Below, in pieces: positions 1 through 6,444 of a stretch of 6,984 bases of DNA. The notes below the pieces were generated by a model, which saw nothing but the letters and a program-made list of their open reading frames with translations, did not search any database and was not told where the DNA came from. This DNA is from Thermodesulfovibrio sp. (lineage in GTDB: Bacteria > Nitrospirota > Thermodesulfovibrionia > Thermodesulfovibrionales > JdFR-85), in contig JALUSH010000001.1 in the NCBI GenBank assembly GCA_027016675.1, positions 1 through 6,984 on the forward strand, written 5' to 3'. Position 1 is the first letter of the stretch, and the number at the start of each line of letters is the position of its first letter. The position numbers and the translations under genes are program-made.

Positions 1-1923
1 ATCGGTAACCGCTGTAACCAGTACTGTCGCCATTGTCATATCGCTGCATCCCCACGAGGAAGTAAAAACATGAACAGAGACACGGCAGAAGGGATAATTG
101 AAAAACTCATTGAAATTCCCATCAGAGATGTTGAGTTCACCGGAGGCACACCTGAATTAAACCCGAATCTTCCACTATTTCTGAATGAACTCTCCAGCGC
201 AGGGAAAAACATTACTGTGAGAACCAGCCTTACTGTGCTTGATATGCCTGAGTACAGCCAGTTTATGCAACTATACAGAAAACACAAAGTAAAAGTGATG
301 GCCTCTCTTCCAGGGCTTTTCCCTGATCAGACCGACCTCCAGCGTGGAAGAGGCGTATTCTATCGGACTATAGAGATGATTCGTAAACTTAATGAATTAG
401 GCTTTGGTTCAAATGGTCTTGGACTTGACCTTGTCTATAATCCCGTTGATACAGAACTCCCTCCACATCAATCAGAACTTGAACAAAGGTTCAGAAAGGT
501 GCTTAAGGAGCGTTATGGAGTGCGCTTTAATAACCTTATATGCATAGTAAACTCACCTGTGGGCAGATTCAGGAGGATGCTGGAGAGAAAGGGCATTATA
601 GATGACTATCTTGAAAAATTAAAAAAACAGTTCAATGCTGAAACTCTGGATTCCATCATGTGCAGAAGCCTCATTTCTGTGGACTATCAGGGTTATGTCT
701 ATGACTGCGATTTCAACCTTGCACTTGGCCTGAGGATTAAAGGCTACGAAAACATGAAGTTCTGGGAAATTGATTTCAATAATGACTTCTCACCTGAAAT
801 AACCATGCTCGAGCACTGCTATGCCTGCACCGTAGGAAGGGGAAGCTCCTGTCAGGGTGAACTTGTAAAAAGCGAACTCCAACAGAAAGTGAGCGAATAT
901 TACGGTAAAAAACTCTCAAGCAGTGCAGACCTGAAGACCTCTGCCTGCTGTCCTGCAGACTCTATGCCGTCTTATGTCCATGATGTTATGCCCTATATCA
1001 TAGATGAGGTGGTTAACAAGTTTTACGGTTGCGGCTCGCCCATACCACCTGCCATTGAAGGATGCACCGTGCTTGACCTTGGCTGTGGCAGTGGCAGGGA
1101 TGTATTTATAGCATCAAAGCTAGTTGGCAAGAATGGATTTGTTATCGGCATTGATATGACCGATGAGCAATTAAAAGTGGCAAAAAGAAACCTCAGGGCA
1201 CAGATGGAACGATTTGGTTATAAAAGGCCCAATGTAGATTTCAGAAAGGGCTTCATAGAGGATCTTAAAGCCATTGGGATAGAAGACAATTCTGTAGATG
1301 TGGTTATCTCGAACTGTGTAATAAATTTATCCCCTGACAAGGAGGCAGTCTTCAGAGAGATATTCAGGGTGTTAAAGCCCGGTGGTGAGCTTTATTTTTC
1401 AGATGTCTTCTCAGGCAGACGTGTACCAGAGCACCTGAGAAATGACCCTGTGCTTCTGGGTGAGTGTCTATCTGGTGCCATGTACATAGAGGACTTCAGG
1501 AGACTACTGAGACACCTGGGATGTCTGGATTACAGGGTGGTCTCAAAGAAGCGCATCTCCCTTGATAATCCTGAGATAGAGGAAAAGATAGGAATGGTGG
1601 ATTTTTACTCCATTACTATAAGGGCATTTAAGCTTGATGACCTTGAGGATATATGTGAGGACTATGGCCAGGTGGCAGTTTACAAGGGTACGATACCCGG
1701 ATTTCCACACTTTTTTGAACTTGATGACCACCACAGGTTTATAACAGGGAAGCCCATGCTTGTCTGCGGTAACACAGCCTCAATGCTTCAAAACACCCGC
1801 TATGCCCTGCACTTTCAGGTAATGGGGGACAGGAGCACCCACTATGGTCCCTTTAATTGTGCCCCTTCAGTAGAAAAGCCAGTTGATGAAGAGGATACCT
1901 TGAGCGGAGGGGCATGTTGCTGA
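1..1923 (+). CDS. arsS-arsM: ArsS-ArsM fusion: radical SAM arsenosugar enzyme joined to arsenite methyltransferase (5' partial)
   Basis: The frame is open from base 1, so the gene starts upstream; the ATG at 70 is internal, because the in-frame codons before it encode the radical SAM cluster motif CX3CX2C (CNQYCRHC, bases 13-36). 640 residues are visible. Residues 1 to about 290 match ArsS: GGTPE at 48-52, conserved cysteines at 221 and 236, and a cysteine-rich end HCYAC...GSSC (C273, C276, C284). Residues from about 290 onward match ArsM: TSACC (C316, C317), the SAM-binding loop DLGCGSGRD (359-367), VVISNCVINLSPDK, GECLSGA (C489), CGNT (C589) and a terminal Cys-Cys pair (639-640). From family knowledge, ArsM methylates As(III) stepwise to dimethylarsenite, and ArsS adds a 5'-deoxyadenosyl group to that product, the first committed arsenosugar step. 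Both are cytoplasmic and use SAM. The fusion suggests that the methylated intermediate is passed on directly. The domain calls are firm; the product made in this organism is inferred. Confidence 0.93.
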   Translation: MGNRCNQYCRHCHIAASPRGSKNMNRDTAEGIIEKLIEIPIRDVEFTGGTPELNPNLPLFLNELSSAGKNITVRTSLTVLDMPEYSQFMQLYRKHKVKVMASLPGLFPDQTDLQRGRGVFYRTIEMIRKLNELGFGSNGLGLDLVYNPVDTELPPHQSELEQRFRKVLKERYGVRFNNLICIVNSPVGRFRRMLERKGIIDDYLEKLKKQFNAETLDSIMCRSLISVDYQGYVYDCDFNLALGLRIKGYENMKFWEIDFNNDFSPEITMLEHCYACTVGRGSSCQGELVKSELQQKVSEYYGKKLSSSADLKTSACCPADSMPSYVHDVMPYIIDEVVNKFYGCGSPIPPAIEGCTVLDLGCGSGRDVFIASKLVGKNGFVIGIDMTDEQLKVAKRNLRAQMERFGYKRPNVDFRKGFIEDLKAIGIEDNSVDVVISNCVINLSPDKEAVFREIFRVLKPGGELYFSDVFSGRRVPEHLRNDPVLLGECLSGAMYIEDFRRLLRHLGCLDYRVVSKKRISLDNPEIEEKIGMVDFYSITIRAFKLDDLEDICEDYGQVAVYKGTIPGFPHFFELDDHHRFITGKPMLVCGNTASMLQNTRYALHFQVMGDRSTHYGPFNCAPSVEKPVDEEDTLSGGACC

Positions 1924-1966
1924 TATTAAAGAATCTGGACAGCAGTTATATAAAAAACTATCTAAA

Positions 1967-2314
1967 TTAATCAATACTAAAATACTCCAGAAAGCTTTCT
2001 GCCTTCCTATCTGGTTCAGGCAGTCTATTTGCTTCAAGCCTTTCCTTATAGTATCTTATCTCTTCCTCTATCTCCTTCAGGCCTTCAGCAATGATGAATC
2101 TCAAAAGACCGTTTCCTCTGTCAGGCTCTGCTTTTCTTATTCTTTCTTTCATTGTGAGAAAGTAACAGTAATAAAATAGATCCTCTGACACTGGGTATCT
2201 GTTTATCAGTATTGCCTCCCTGGCCCTGTTAAGAAAATAAAATTTCTCAAATGCAGTTAGTTCCCTGATAAACTGTTTTTTTAACTCATCCCTTATCATT
2301 AAATCACTATTCAT
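1967..2314 (-). CDS. Small hypothetical protein, 115 residues, charged and helical
   Basis: I do not recognise this protein. It is rich in Glu, Lys, Arg and aromatic residues, with one Cys and no signal peptide or membrane segment, so it is probably a soluble helical cytoplasmic protein. The stretch GLKEIEEEIRYYKERLEAN near residues 78-96 looks like an amphipathic or coiled-coil helix. It converges on the arsenic fusion gene, with 43 bases between the two stop codons, and is divergent from the HD-GYP gene. The ATG at 2314 has no clear ribosome binding site; a second Met at residue 6 is an equally possible start. Its protein-like composition and the absence of any other good frame here favour a real gene, but no function can be given. 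Confidence 0.62.
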   Translation of the reverse strand: MNSDLMIRDELKKQFIRELTAFEKFYFLNRAREAILINRYPVSEDLFYYCYFLTMKERIRKAEPDRGNGLLRFIIAEGLKEIEEEIRYYKERLEANRLPEPDRKAESFLEYFSID

Positions 2315-2335
2315 TTAATATGTTTTTAAAATCAT

Positions 2336-2366
2336 TTCACAATCCTGATTCTGAATGTACTATAAT
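2336..2366 (+). promoter_or_regulatory. Candidate sigma-70 promoter for the HD-GYP/merR pair
   Basis: TTCACA (2336-2341, five of six matches to TTGACA) and TATAAT (2361-2366, a perfect -10 box) lie in the AT-rich gap upstream of the response regulator. The spacer is 19 bp, longer than the usual 17, and AT-rich DNA produces such boxes by chance. The call rests mainly on the -10 box and on the need for a promoter in this 180-base gap. Confidence 0.3.
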
Positions 2367-2494
2367 TAAATTATATAACTTTTTCATTCAATAGTTATCG
2401 AATGACCTGAATATGCTGAAGTAAACATCAAAGCTGACACCAAGGTCACAATCAGCAAAGTTAGAACAAATACAGGTCATAGGAGGTATTTTTC

Positions 2495-3520
2495 GTGAAT
2501 GGAGAAGGCACCAAAGTCCTTATAGTTGATGATGAAGAGAGTTTGCGTAGTTTAATAGAAATCTATCTAATGAAGAATAATTTTCATGTAATTTCAGCCT
2601 CCAATGGTAAAGAGGCAATACACAAAATCGCCACAGATAGACCTGAAATTATAATCTCTGATATTATGATGCCTGAAATGGATGGCTATGAACTTCTCTC
2701 TTATCTGAAAAGTTCCAGTGAATTTTCAGAGATCCCTGTGATTATGCTTACCTCGATGGATGAGGATATGGATAAAATTCATGGATTAAGTGCGGGGGCT
2801 GATGACTATATGACCAAGCCCTTTAATATGGAAGAGTTGCTTCTGAGGGTTGAGAAACTACTCTTTCTTAAAAGGCGCATTGCAGGAGCTGAGTTGCGAT
2901 TCACAGAATCCCAGAAACTGCTTGACCTTACAAAAGAGGAATTATTAAAGGCTCATATGCAGTTAAAAAAGATCATGTTGGAATCCCTTGAGGGTCTTGT
3001 AACAGCACTTGAAGCAAGAGATAAATATACAAGGGGTCATTCTGAAAGAGTGGCAGCATATGCAGGTGGGATTGCACGTGAGATGGACTTGGAAAACATT
3101 GATACCATAATCATTGCTGCCCGACTCCATGACATCGGGAAGATAGGTGTTAGAGATAATATCCTTTATAAAAGTGCAAAGCTCTCTGCAGAAGAGAAGG
3201 CAATTATTGAATCACACCCTGTAAAGGGTGCAGAGATTATTGGAAAGATCAGCTTCCTGAAGGATATTGTACCTGCGGTAAAATACCATCATGAAAGATA
3301 TGATGGTACAGGCTTTCCTGAAGGACTCAAAGGAGATGAGATACCCCTTGCAGCAAAAATAATTGCTGTAGCAGATACCTTTGATGCCATCACCACTGAT
3401 AGACCATACAGGAAAGGACTTGATTTCCACCATGCACTTTCGGAATTAAAGATGAATGCAGGCTCTCAATTTGATCCTGTTGTAATAAGTCACTTTCTTA
3501 AAATAATCAACACCAAATAG
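2495..3520 (+). CDS. Response regulator with HD-GYP domain (RpfG-like cyclic-di-GMP phosphodiesterase)
   Basis: This 341-residue protein has an N-terminal receiver domain (about 1-120) with acidic pocket D12/D13, phospho-acceptor D56, T86 and K108 of the KPF motif. A helical linker (about 120-165) leads to an HD-GYP domain with GHSERV (181-186), LHDIGKIG (211-218), ESHP (239-242) and HHERYDGTGFP (265-275); the GYP tyrosine is Phe here, a conservative change. The family hydrolyses cyclic-di-GMP in the cytoplasm after phosphorylation by a histidine kinase; no kinase gene lies in the window. The start is GTG at 2495, set by AGGAGGT at 2481-2487 with seven bases of spacing; the nearby ATG at 2499 is out of frame. 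The stop is two bases from merR, so the two genes are probably co-transcribed and translationally coupled. A link to mercury is inferred from position only. Confidence 0.93.
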   Translation: MNGEGTKVLIVDDEESLRSLIEIYLMKNNFHVISASNGKEAIHKIATDRPEIIISDIMMPEMDGYELLSYLKSSSEFSEIPVIMLTSMDEDMDKIHGLSAGADDYMTKPFNMEELLLRVEKLLFLKRRIAGAELRFTESQKLLDLTKEELLKAHMQLKKIMLESLEGLVTALEARDKYTRGHSERVAAYAGGIAREMDLENIDTIIIAARLHDIGKIGVRDNILYKSAKLSAEEKAIIESHPVKGAEIIGKISFLKDIVPAVKYHHERYDGTGFPEGLKGDEIPLAAKIIAVADTFDAITTDRPYRKGLDFHHALSELKMNAGSQFDPVVISHFLKIINTK

Positions 3521-3522
3521 AT

Positions 3523-3945
3523 ATGAGCAACCTTCTTACAATAGGCAGACTTTCAAAAATGTCTCACGTATCCATAGATACAATAAGATACTATGAGGAA
3601 TTAGGTCTTATAACTCATGCAAGCAGAAAATCATCAGGCTACAGGCTTTATTCCGAAGATGCTGTATTAAGATTAAGATTCATCAAGAATGCAAAATCAC
3701 TTGGCTTTACACTTAAAGAGATAAAAGAACTGTTAAGACTGAAATATGACCCTGACGATGAGACTTGTCATGAGGTAAGGAAAAAGGCTGAAGAGAAATT
3801 GAATGAGATTAACGAAAAAATCAAAATCCTTCATGGCATGAAAAAGGTACTAGATGAAATGATCCTATCATGTAAGACCAACGAAAAGACAGATGAATGT
3901 CCTGTGCTCAAATCTCTTGACTTGATTACGAGAAAAACTTCTTGA
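3523..3945 (+). CDS. merR: MerR, mercury-responsive transcriptional regulator
   Basis: The 140-residue protein has an N-terminal winged helix-turn-helix (IGRLSKMSHVSIDTIRYYEE at 7-26, then GYRLY), a long dimerisation helix (about 84-115) and a short metal-binding tail. Cysteines stand at residues 82, 117 and 126, the same numbers and the same C-X8-C spacing as the Hg(II) ligands of Tn501 MerR, which separates it from the Zn, Cu, Cd and Pb regulators of the family. The family dimer holds the promoter in a repressed, bent state and untwists it when Hg(II) binds. The gene starts two bases after the HD-GYP stop and has no convincing ribosome binding site of its own, suggesting translational coupling. 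The MerR-type promoter lies downstream of merR and overlaps its stop codon, so merR itself is probably transcribed from upstream and not from that site. Confidence 0.94.
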   Translation: MSNLLTIGRLSKMSHVSIDTIRYYEELGLITHASRKSSGYRLYSEDAVLRLRFIKNAKSLGFTLKEIKELLRLKYDPDDETCHEVRKKAEEKLNEINEKIKILHGMKKVLDEMILSCKTNEKTDECPVLKSLDLITRKTS

Positions 3946-3973
3946 CCCTGGAGTATACTCAATAGTTTATACT
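3942..3973 (+). promoter_or_regulatory. MerR-type promoter and operator of the mer structural genes
   Basis: TTGACC (3942-3947) and TATACT (3968-3973) are separated by 20 bp, the over-long spacing (19-20 bp) typical of promoters activated by MerR-family proteins. In the spacer lies the perfect palindrome GAGTATACTC (3951-3960), which sits in a 22-bp imperfect dyad (3945-3966) with 8 of 11 pairs matching. The -35 box overlaps the merR stop codon (3943-3945). Transcription would begin near 3980, only about 11 bases before the next ATG, with AAGGAGG (3979-3985) at the very 5' end of the message. Confidence 0.8.
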
Positions 3974-3990
3974 TTAAAAAGGAGGTAACG

Positions 3991-4521
3991 ATGGGAAAGA
4001 GAATAATAATTATCATACTTTTTACTTTTATCTCAATTGGTCTTTTGCTCTCATCTGCTTATTCCGAGGAAAAACCTGTATTTTTGATACACCTTAAGAC
4101 CTCACTTAAAAAGGACGATGCACAGATATGTGTGGCCTATAATATGATATGGGCAGCCCTTAAGGAAGGCTTTAATGTAAAGGTACTGGTGGATGCAAGT
4201 GCAATAGATACATTCAAGATTGGATGGCTCCGTAAAAAGGATGATATAGAAAACTATAAGATACCTGAGAATCTGAGAGAGGCACTGTCAAAGCAATTTA
4301 ACAAACTATTACAGAATATCCCTAAAACCTATGGCGACTATATAAAGATGCTCTCCAAGCTTGGAGCTGAGTTTTATGTTAATACAGGATATCTTATAGT
4401 CTCAAAGGCAGGTACACCTGAGGAACCACTGAAAAAGATATCAGTAAAGTTTTTCAAGCCAATAAGCCTGAAAGAGATGGTAAGATTAAGAAAAGAAGCC
4501 GATTATTATATGGCCTATTAG
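3991..4521 (+). CDS. Secreted DsrE-like protein, first gene after the mer promoter
   Basis: The 176-residue protein begins with a clear signal peptide (KR, then a hydrophobic run to about residue 22, with cleavage likely after AYS at 23-25), so the mature protein should be periplasmic. The mature part begins with a beta strand (VFLIHLKT) and continues KKDDAQICVAYNMIWAALKE and VKVLVDASAI, the pattern of the DsrE/DsrF-like sulfur-relay fold. C47 is the only cysteine and sits where a reactive cysteine could be. AAGGAGG at 3979-3985 sets the start. The gene lies between the MerR-type promoter and merT, ten bases before merT, so it should be induced by mercury. No mer role is established for this family as far as I know; thiol or persulfide handling, or Hg(II) binding, are guesses. 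The fold call is moderate. Confidence 0.75.
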   Translation: MGKRIIIIILFTFISIGLLLSSAYSEEKPVFLIHLKTSLKKDDAQICVAYNMIWAALKEGFNVKVLVDASAIDTFKIGWLRKKDDIENYKIPENLREALSKQFNKLLQNIPKTYGDYIKMLSKLGAEFYVNTGYLIVSKAGTPEEPLKKISVKFFKPISLKEMVRLRKEADYYMAY

Positions 4522-4531
4522 AAGGAGCACG

Positions 4532-4867
4532 ATGTCAAAGGAAAAATATACAGGCATTGGTAGCATAATAGCCTCATTTCTGGCAGCTTCGTGTTGTATA
4601 GGCCCTGCTGTTTTTGTATTATTTGGCACATCAGCCGGTTTTCTTGGTAAGCTTAGCTTTCTGGAAAGATTCAGACCCTACCTGCTTGGAGCAGCATTTG
4701 TAATGCTTGGCTACTCTTTTTACAATCTATACGTCAAGAAACCGGACTGTGACTGTGCAGAAGACATCCGCAACCGAAAGATCGCCCGTGGTATATTCTG
4801 GATAGGGCTTGTGGCGGTGGTCATATCCCTCACATTCAGGAGATTGATATTGTTACTGTACGGTTGA
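4532..4867 (+). CDS. merT: MerT, mercuric ion inner-membrane transporter
   Basis: The 111-residue protein shows the three-helix MerT pattern: helix 1 (about 8-32) carries the paired cysteines of ASCCIGP (C21, C22), helix 2 (about 49-67) follows FRPYLLGAAF, and helix 3 (about 88-108) ends the protein. The cytoplasmic loop between helices 2 and 3 holds C73-Asp-C75 (KPDCDCAED), the second mercury-binding pair; in Tn501 MerT that pair is further apart. From family knowledge, MerT receives Hg(II) from periplasmic MerP at the first pair and delivers it through the loop pair to MerA. The ATG at 4532 is preceded by GAAGGAG (4521-4527), which overlaps the stop of the upstream gene, so the two are tightly coupled. 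merP is not in its usual place directly after merT; it follows merA here. Confidence 0.93.
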   Translation: MSKEKYTGIGSIIASFLAASCCIGPAVFVLFGTSAGFLGKLSFLERFRPYLLGAAFVMLGYSFYNLYVKKPDCDCAEDIRNRKIARGIFWIGLVAVVISLTFRRLILLLYG

Positions 4868-4880
4868 AAACCTGAAACCC

Positions 4881-4903
4881 CGGACTGATTACCCTTCGGT
4901 CTG
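4881..4903 (+). promoter_or_regulatory. Intercistronic RNA hairpin between merT and merA
   Basis: CGGACTGA (4881-4888) can pair with TCGGTCTG (4896-4903) in the transcript: eight pairs, two of them G-U, around a seven-base loop. It lies in the 107-base gap before merA, which is long for this otherwise tight operon. There is no T-run after it, so a terminator is unlikely. It could be a processing or stability element. Only pairing supports this call. Confidence 0.4.
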
Positions 4904-4916
4904 CCGGAAGGAGAGA

Positions 4917-4940
4917 ATGATGCACCTTAGGTGCATTTGA
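4917..4940 (+). promoter_or_regulatory. Perfect palindrome overlapping a tiny leader-like frame upstream of merA
   Basis: ATGCACCT (4920-4927) and AGGTGCAT (4929-4936) form an exact inverted repeat with a one-base centre. The same bases can be read as a tiny frame: ATG at 4917 or 4920, preceded by AAGGAG (4908-4913), encoding (M)MHLRCI and stopping at TGA (4938-4940). It ends 34 bases before the merA ATG. Either reading, hairpin or leader peptide, would suit control of merA translation, but neither is proven and the frame is short enough to be chance. Confidence 0.4.
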
Positions 4941-4974
4941 GGGGCTGTTTGAAATAAAGAATAAGGAGAAACCA

Positions 4975-6381
4975 ATGCAATACGAACTGATCGTAATAGG
5001 CGGTGGTGCAGCAGCCTTTGCAGCTGCTTACAGGGCAGAGAGGTTACAGAGAAAGACCCTTATCATTAACGACGGCTCAATCCTTCCGCTGGGTGGCACC
5101 TGTGTTAATGTAGGATGTATCCCCTCAAAGATAATGCTGCATCAGGGAGAACTCCTCTATCAGACAATGAAAAACCAATTCAGGGCATTGTCCTTTTCAG
5201 GCAGTAGTGATTTTGTAGAGGCCCTCCGTGAGACCCGTGAGATGGTAGAGGGGTTCCAGAAGAAAAACTATCTCAATGTGATCAATACCCAGAAGTATGT
5301 TGACTATATTGAGGGGCATGGGGTCTTCAAAGACCCTAACAGTGTAGTAGTGAATGATAAGCAGTTCAGTGCAGAATACTTTCTCATAGCAACAGGTGCC
5401 TCAACCTTCGTGCCTCCTCTGGAAGGAATAGACGAGATAGGATACCTCACAAACAGGACTGTATTCAGTCTTGATAAAAAACCAGCTTCAATAATAATAC
5501 TTGGTGGTGGTCCTGAGGCGATGGAATTTTCCCAGATATTCCACCGCTTCGGGATAAAAACAACGGTGATTCAGCGATCTGAAAGGGTCCTCACGAAGTT
5601 TGATGCAGTTGTGGCAGGGAAACTCCAGGAGTATCTGACAGAGGAGGGCATAAGGATAATTACAGGCACAAAACTCCTTGAAGCAAAAAAGGCTGAAGGC
5701 ATGGTGGAGGTCGTCTTTGAAAAGAAGGACAAGGCAATACAATCCGTACGGGCAGAGGCTGTGCTTGTGACAACAGGGCTCAGGGGAAACACTGATACCC
5801 TCGGGCTTGAAAAAGCCAGAGTCGAAGCAGATGAAAAAGGCTTTGTAAGGGTGAACGAGTTTCTACAGACAACTGAGCCCCATATCTATGCTGCAGGTGA
5901 TGTCACAGGCATCATGCCTCTTGAGACAGTGGCTGCAAAGCAGGGCAGCCTTGCTGTGCAGAACATGTTTGAGGGAACAAAGAAGGGGATTGATTACAAC
6001 CTTATACCAAAGGCAGTGTTCACCTCACCTGAGGTTGCCTCAGTGGGTATGACAGAAGATGAATTCATGAAGAAATACAATGTCTGCCTCTGCAGAACCA
6101 TATCCTTTGAGCATGTAGAGAAGGCAGCACTCATGAAAGAAACCCAAGGGCTTATTACAATGGTAATCCACCCTGAGACAAAGGAGATTGTAGGAGTCCA
6201 TATGATTGGACCTCATGCATCAGAGATAATCACCTCAGCAGTATATGCAGTCAGAAATAGAATGACCATCTATGATATTCGTGATACAGTACATGTGTTT
6301 CCAACCCTCAGCGAGGCAATAAAGAAAGTTGCCCAGAGCTTTGATGAGGATATCGGAAAGATGGCATGCTGTGTGGAGTAG
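4975..6381 (+). CDS. merA: MerA, mercuric reductase without N-terminal HMA domain
   Basis: The 468-residue protein is a flavin-dependent pyridine nucleotide-disulfide oxidoreductase that reduces Hg(II) to volatile Hg(0) with NAD(P)H in the cytoplasm. It shows the FAD loop IGGGAAAF (8-15), redox cysteines C43 and C48 in GGTCVNVGCIPSK, the second nucleotide loop LGGGPE (176-181), FAD-binding AAGDV (306-310), and the dimerisation domain. Two features mark it as MerA and not lipoamide dehydrogenase: the C-terminal vicinal pair C465-C466 in KMACCVE, and Phe (442) where the catalytic His of disulfide reductases stands (HVFPTLSE, 440-447). Unlike Tn501 MerA, it has no N-terminal metal-binding domain, and Thr (444) stands where Tn501 has the FPY tyrosine. 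The ATG is set by AAGGAGA (4963-4969). It probably takes Hg(II) from MerT. Confidence 0.93.
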   Translation: MQYELIVIGGGAAAFAAAYRAERLQRKTLIINDGSILPLGGTCVNVGCIPSKIMLHQGELLYQTMKNQFRALSFSGSSDFVEALRETREMVEGFQKKNYLNVINTQKYVDYIEGHGVFKDPNSVVVNDKQFSAEYFLIATGASTFVPPLEGIDEIGYLTNRTVFSLDKKPASIIILGGGPEAMEFSQIFHRFGIKTTVIQRSERVLTKFDAVVAGKLQEYLTEEGIRIITGTKLLEAKKAEGMVEVVFEKKDKAIQSVRAEAVLVTTGLRGNTDTLGLEKARVEADEKGFVRVNEFLQTTEPHIYAAGDVTGIMPLETVAAKQGSLAVQNMFEGTKKGIDYNLIPKAVFTSPEVASVGMTEDEFMKKYNVCLCRTISFEHVEKAALMKETQGLITMVIHPETKEIVGVHMIGPHASEIITSAVYAVRNRMTIYDIRDTVHVFPTLSEAIKKVAQSFDEDIGKMACCVE

Positions 6382-6444
6382 TAACAGTAAGTATTGAGTT
6401 TTGAATTAATGCTCTATGGTTAAATAAAAATCGGGAGGTTCGAG

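Noticed and set aside
70..72. ATG at 70 as the start of the ArsS-ArsM gene
   Set aside because: In-frame codons upstream encode the CX3CX2C radical SAM motif, which the enzyme needs, and no ribosome binding site precedes this ATG at proper spacing. The gene continues beyond the window.
1924..1966. Shared terminator between the convergent arsenic and hypothetical genes
   Set aside because: Only a weak AT-rich pairing is visible (AGTT with AACT) and no stable stem followed by a T-run on either strand.
2406..2498. Open stretch before the HD-GYP gene (about 30 codons, containing EVNIKADTKVTISKVRTNTG) whose TGA overlaps the GTG start
   Set aside because: It looks protein-like, but it has no start codon and follows a TGA closely. 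It could be a gene remnant, but nothing identifies it.
4938..4953. Selenocysteine read-through of the TGA ending the mini-frame before merA
   Set aside because: The frame meets another TGA and then TAA within a few codons and resembles no known protein.
6382..6444. Separate promoter for merP in the merA-merP gap
   Set aside because: TTGAGT and TATGGT occur, but with a spacing of about 15 and poor matches; co-transcription with merA is simpler.
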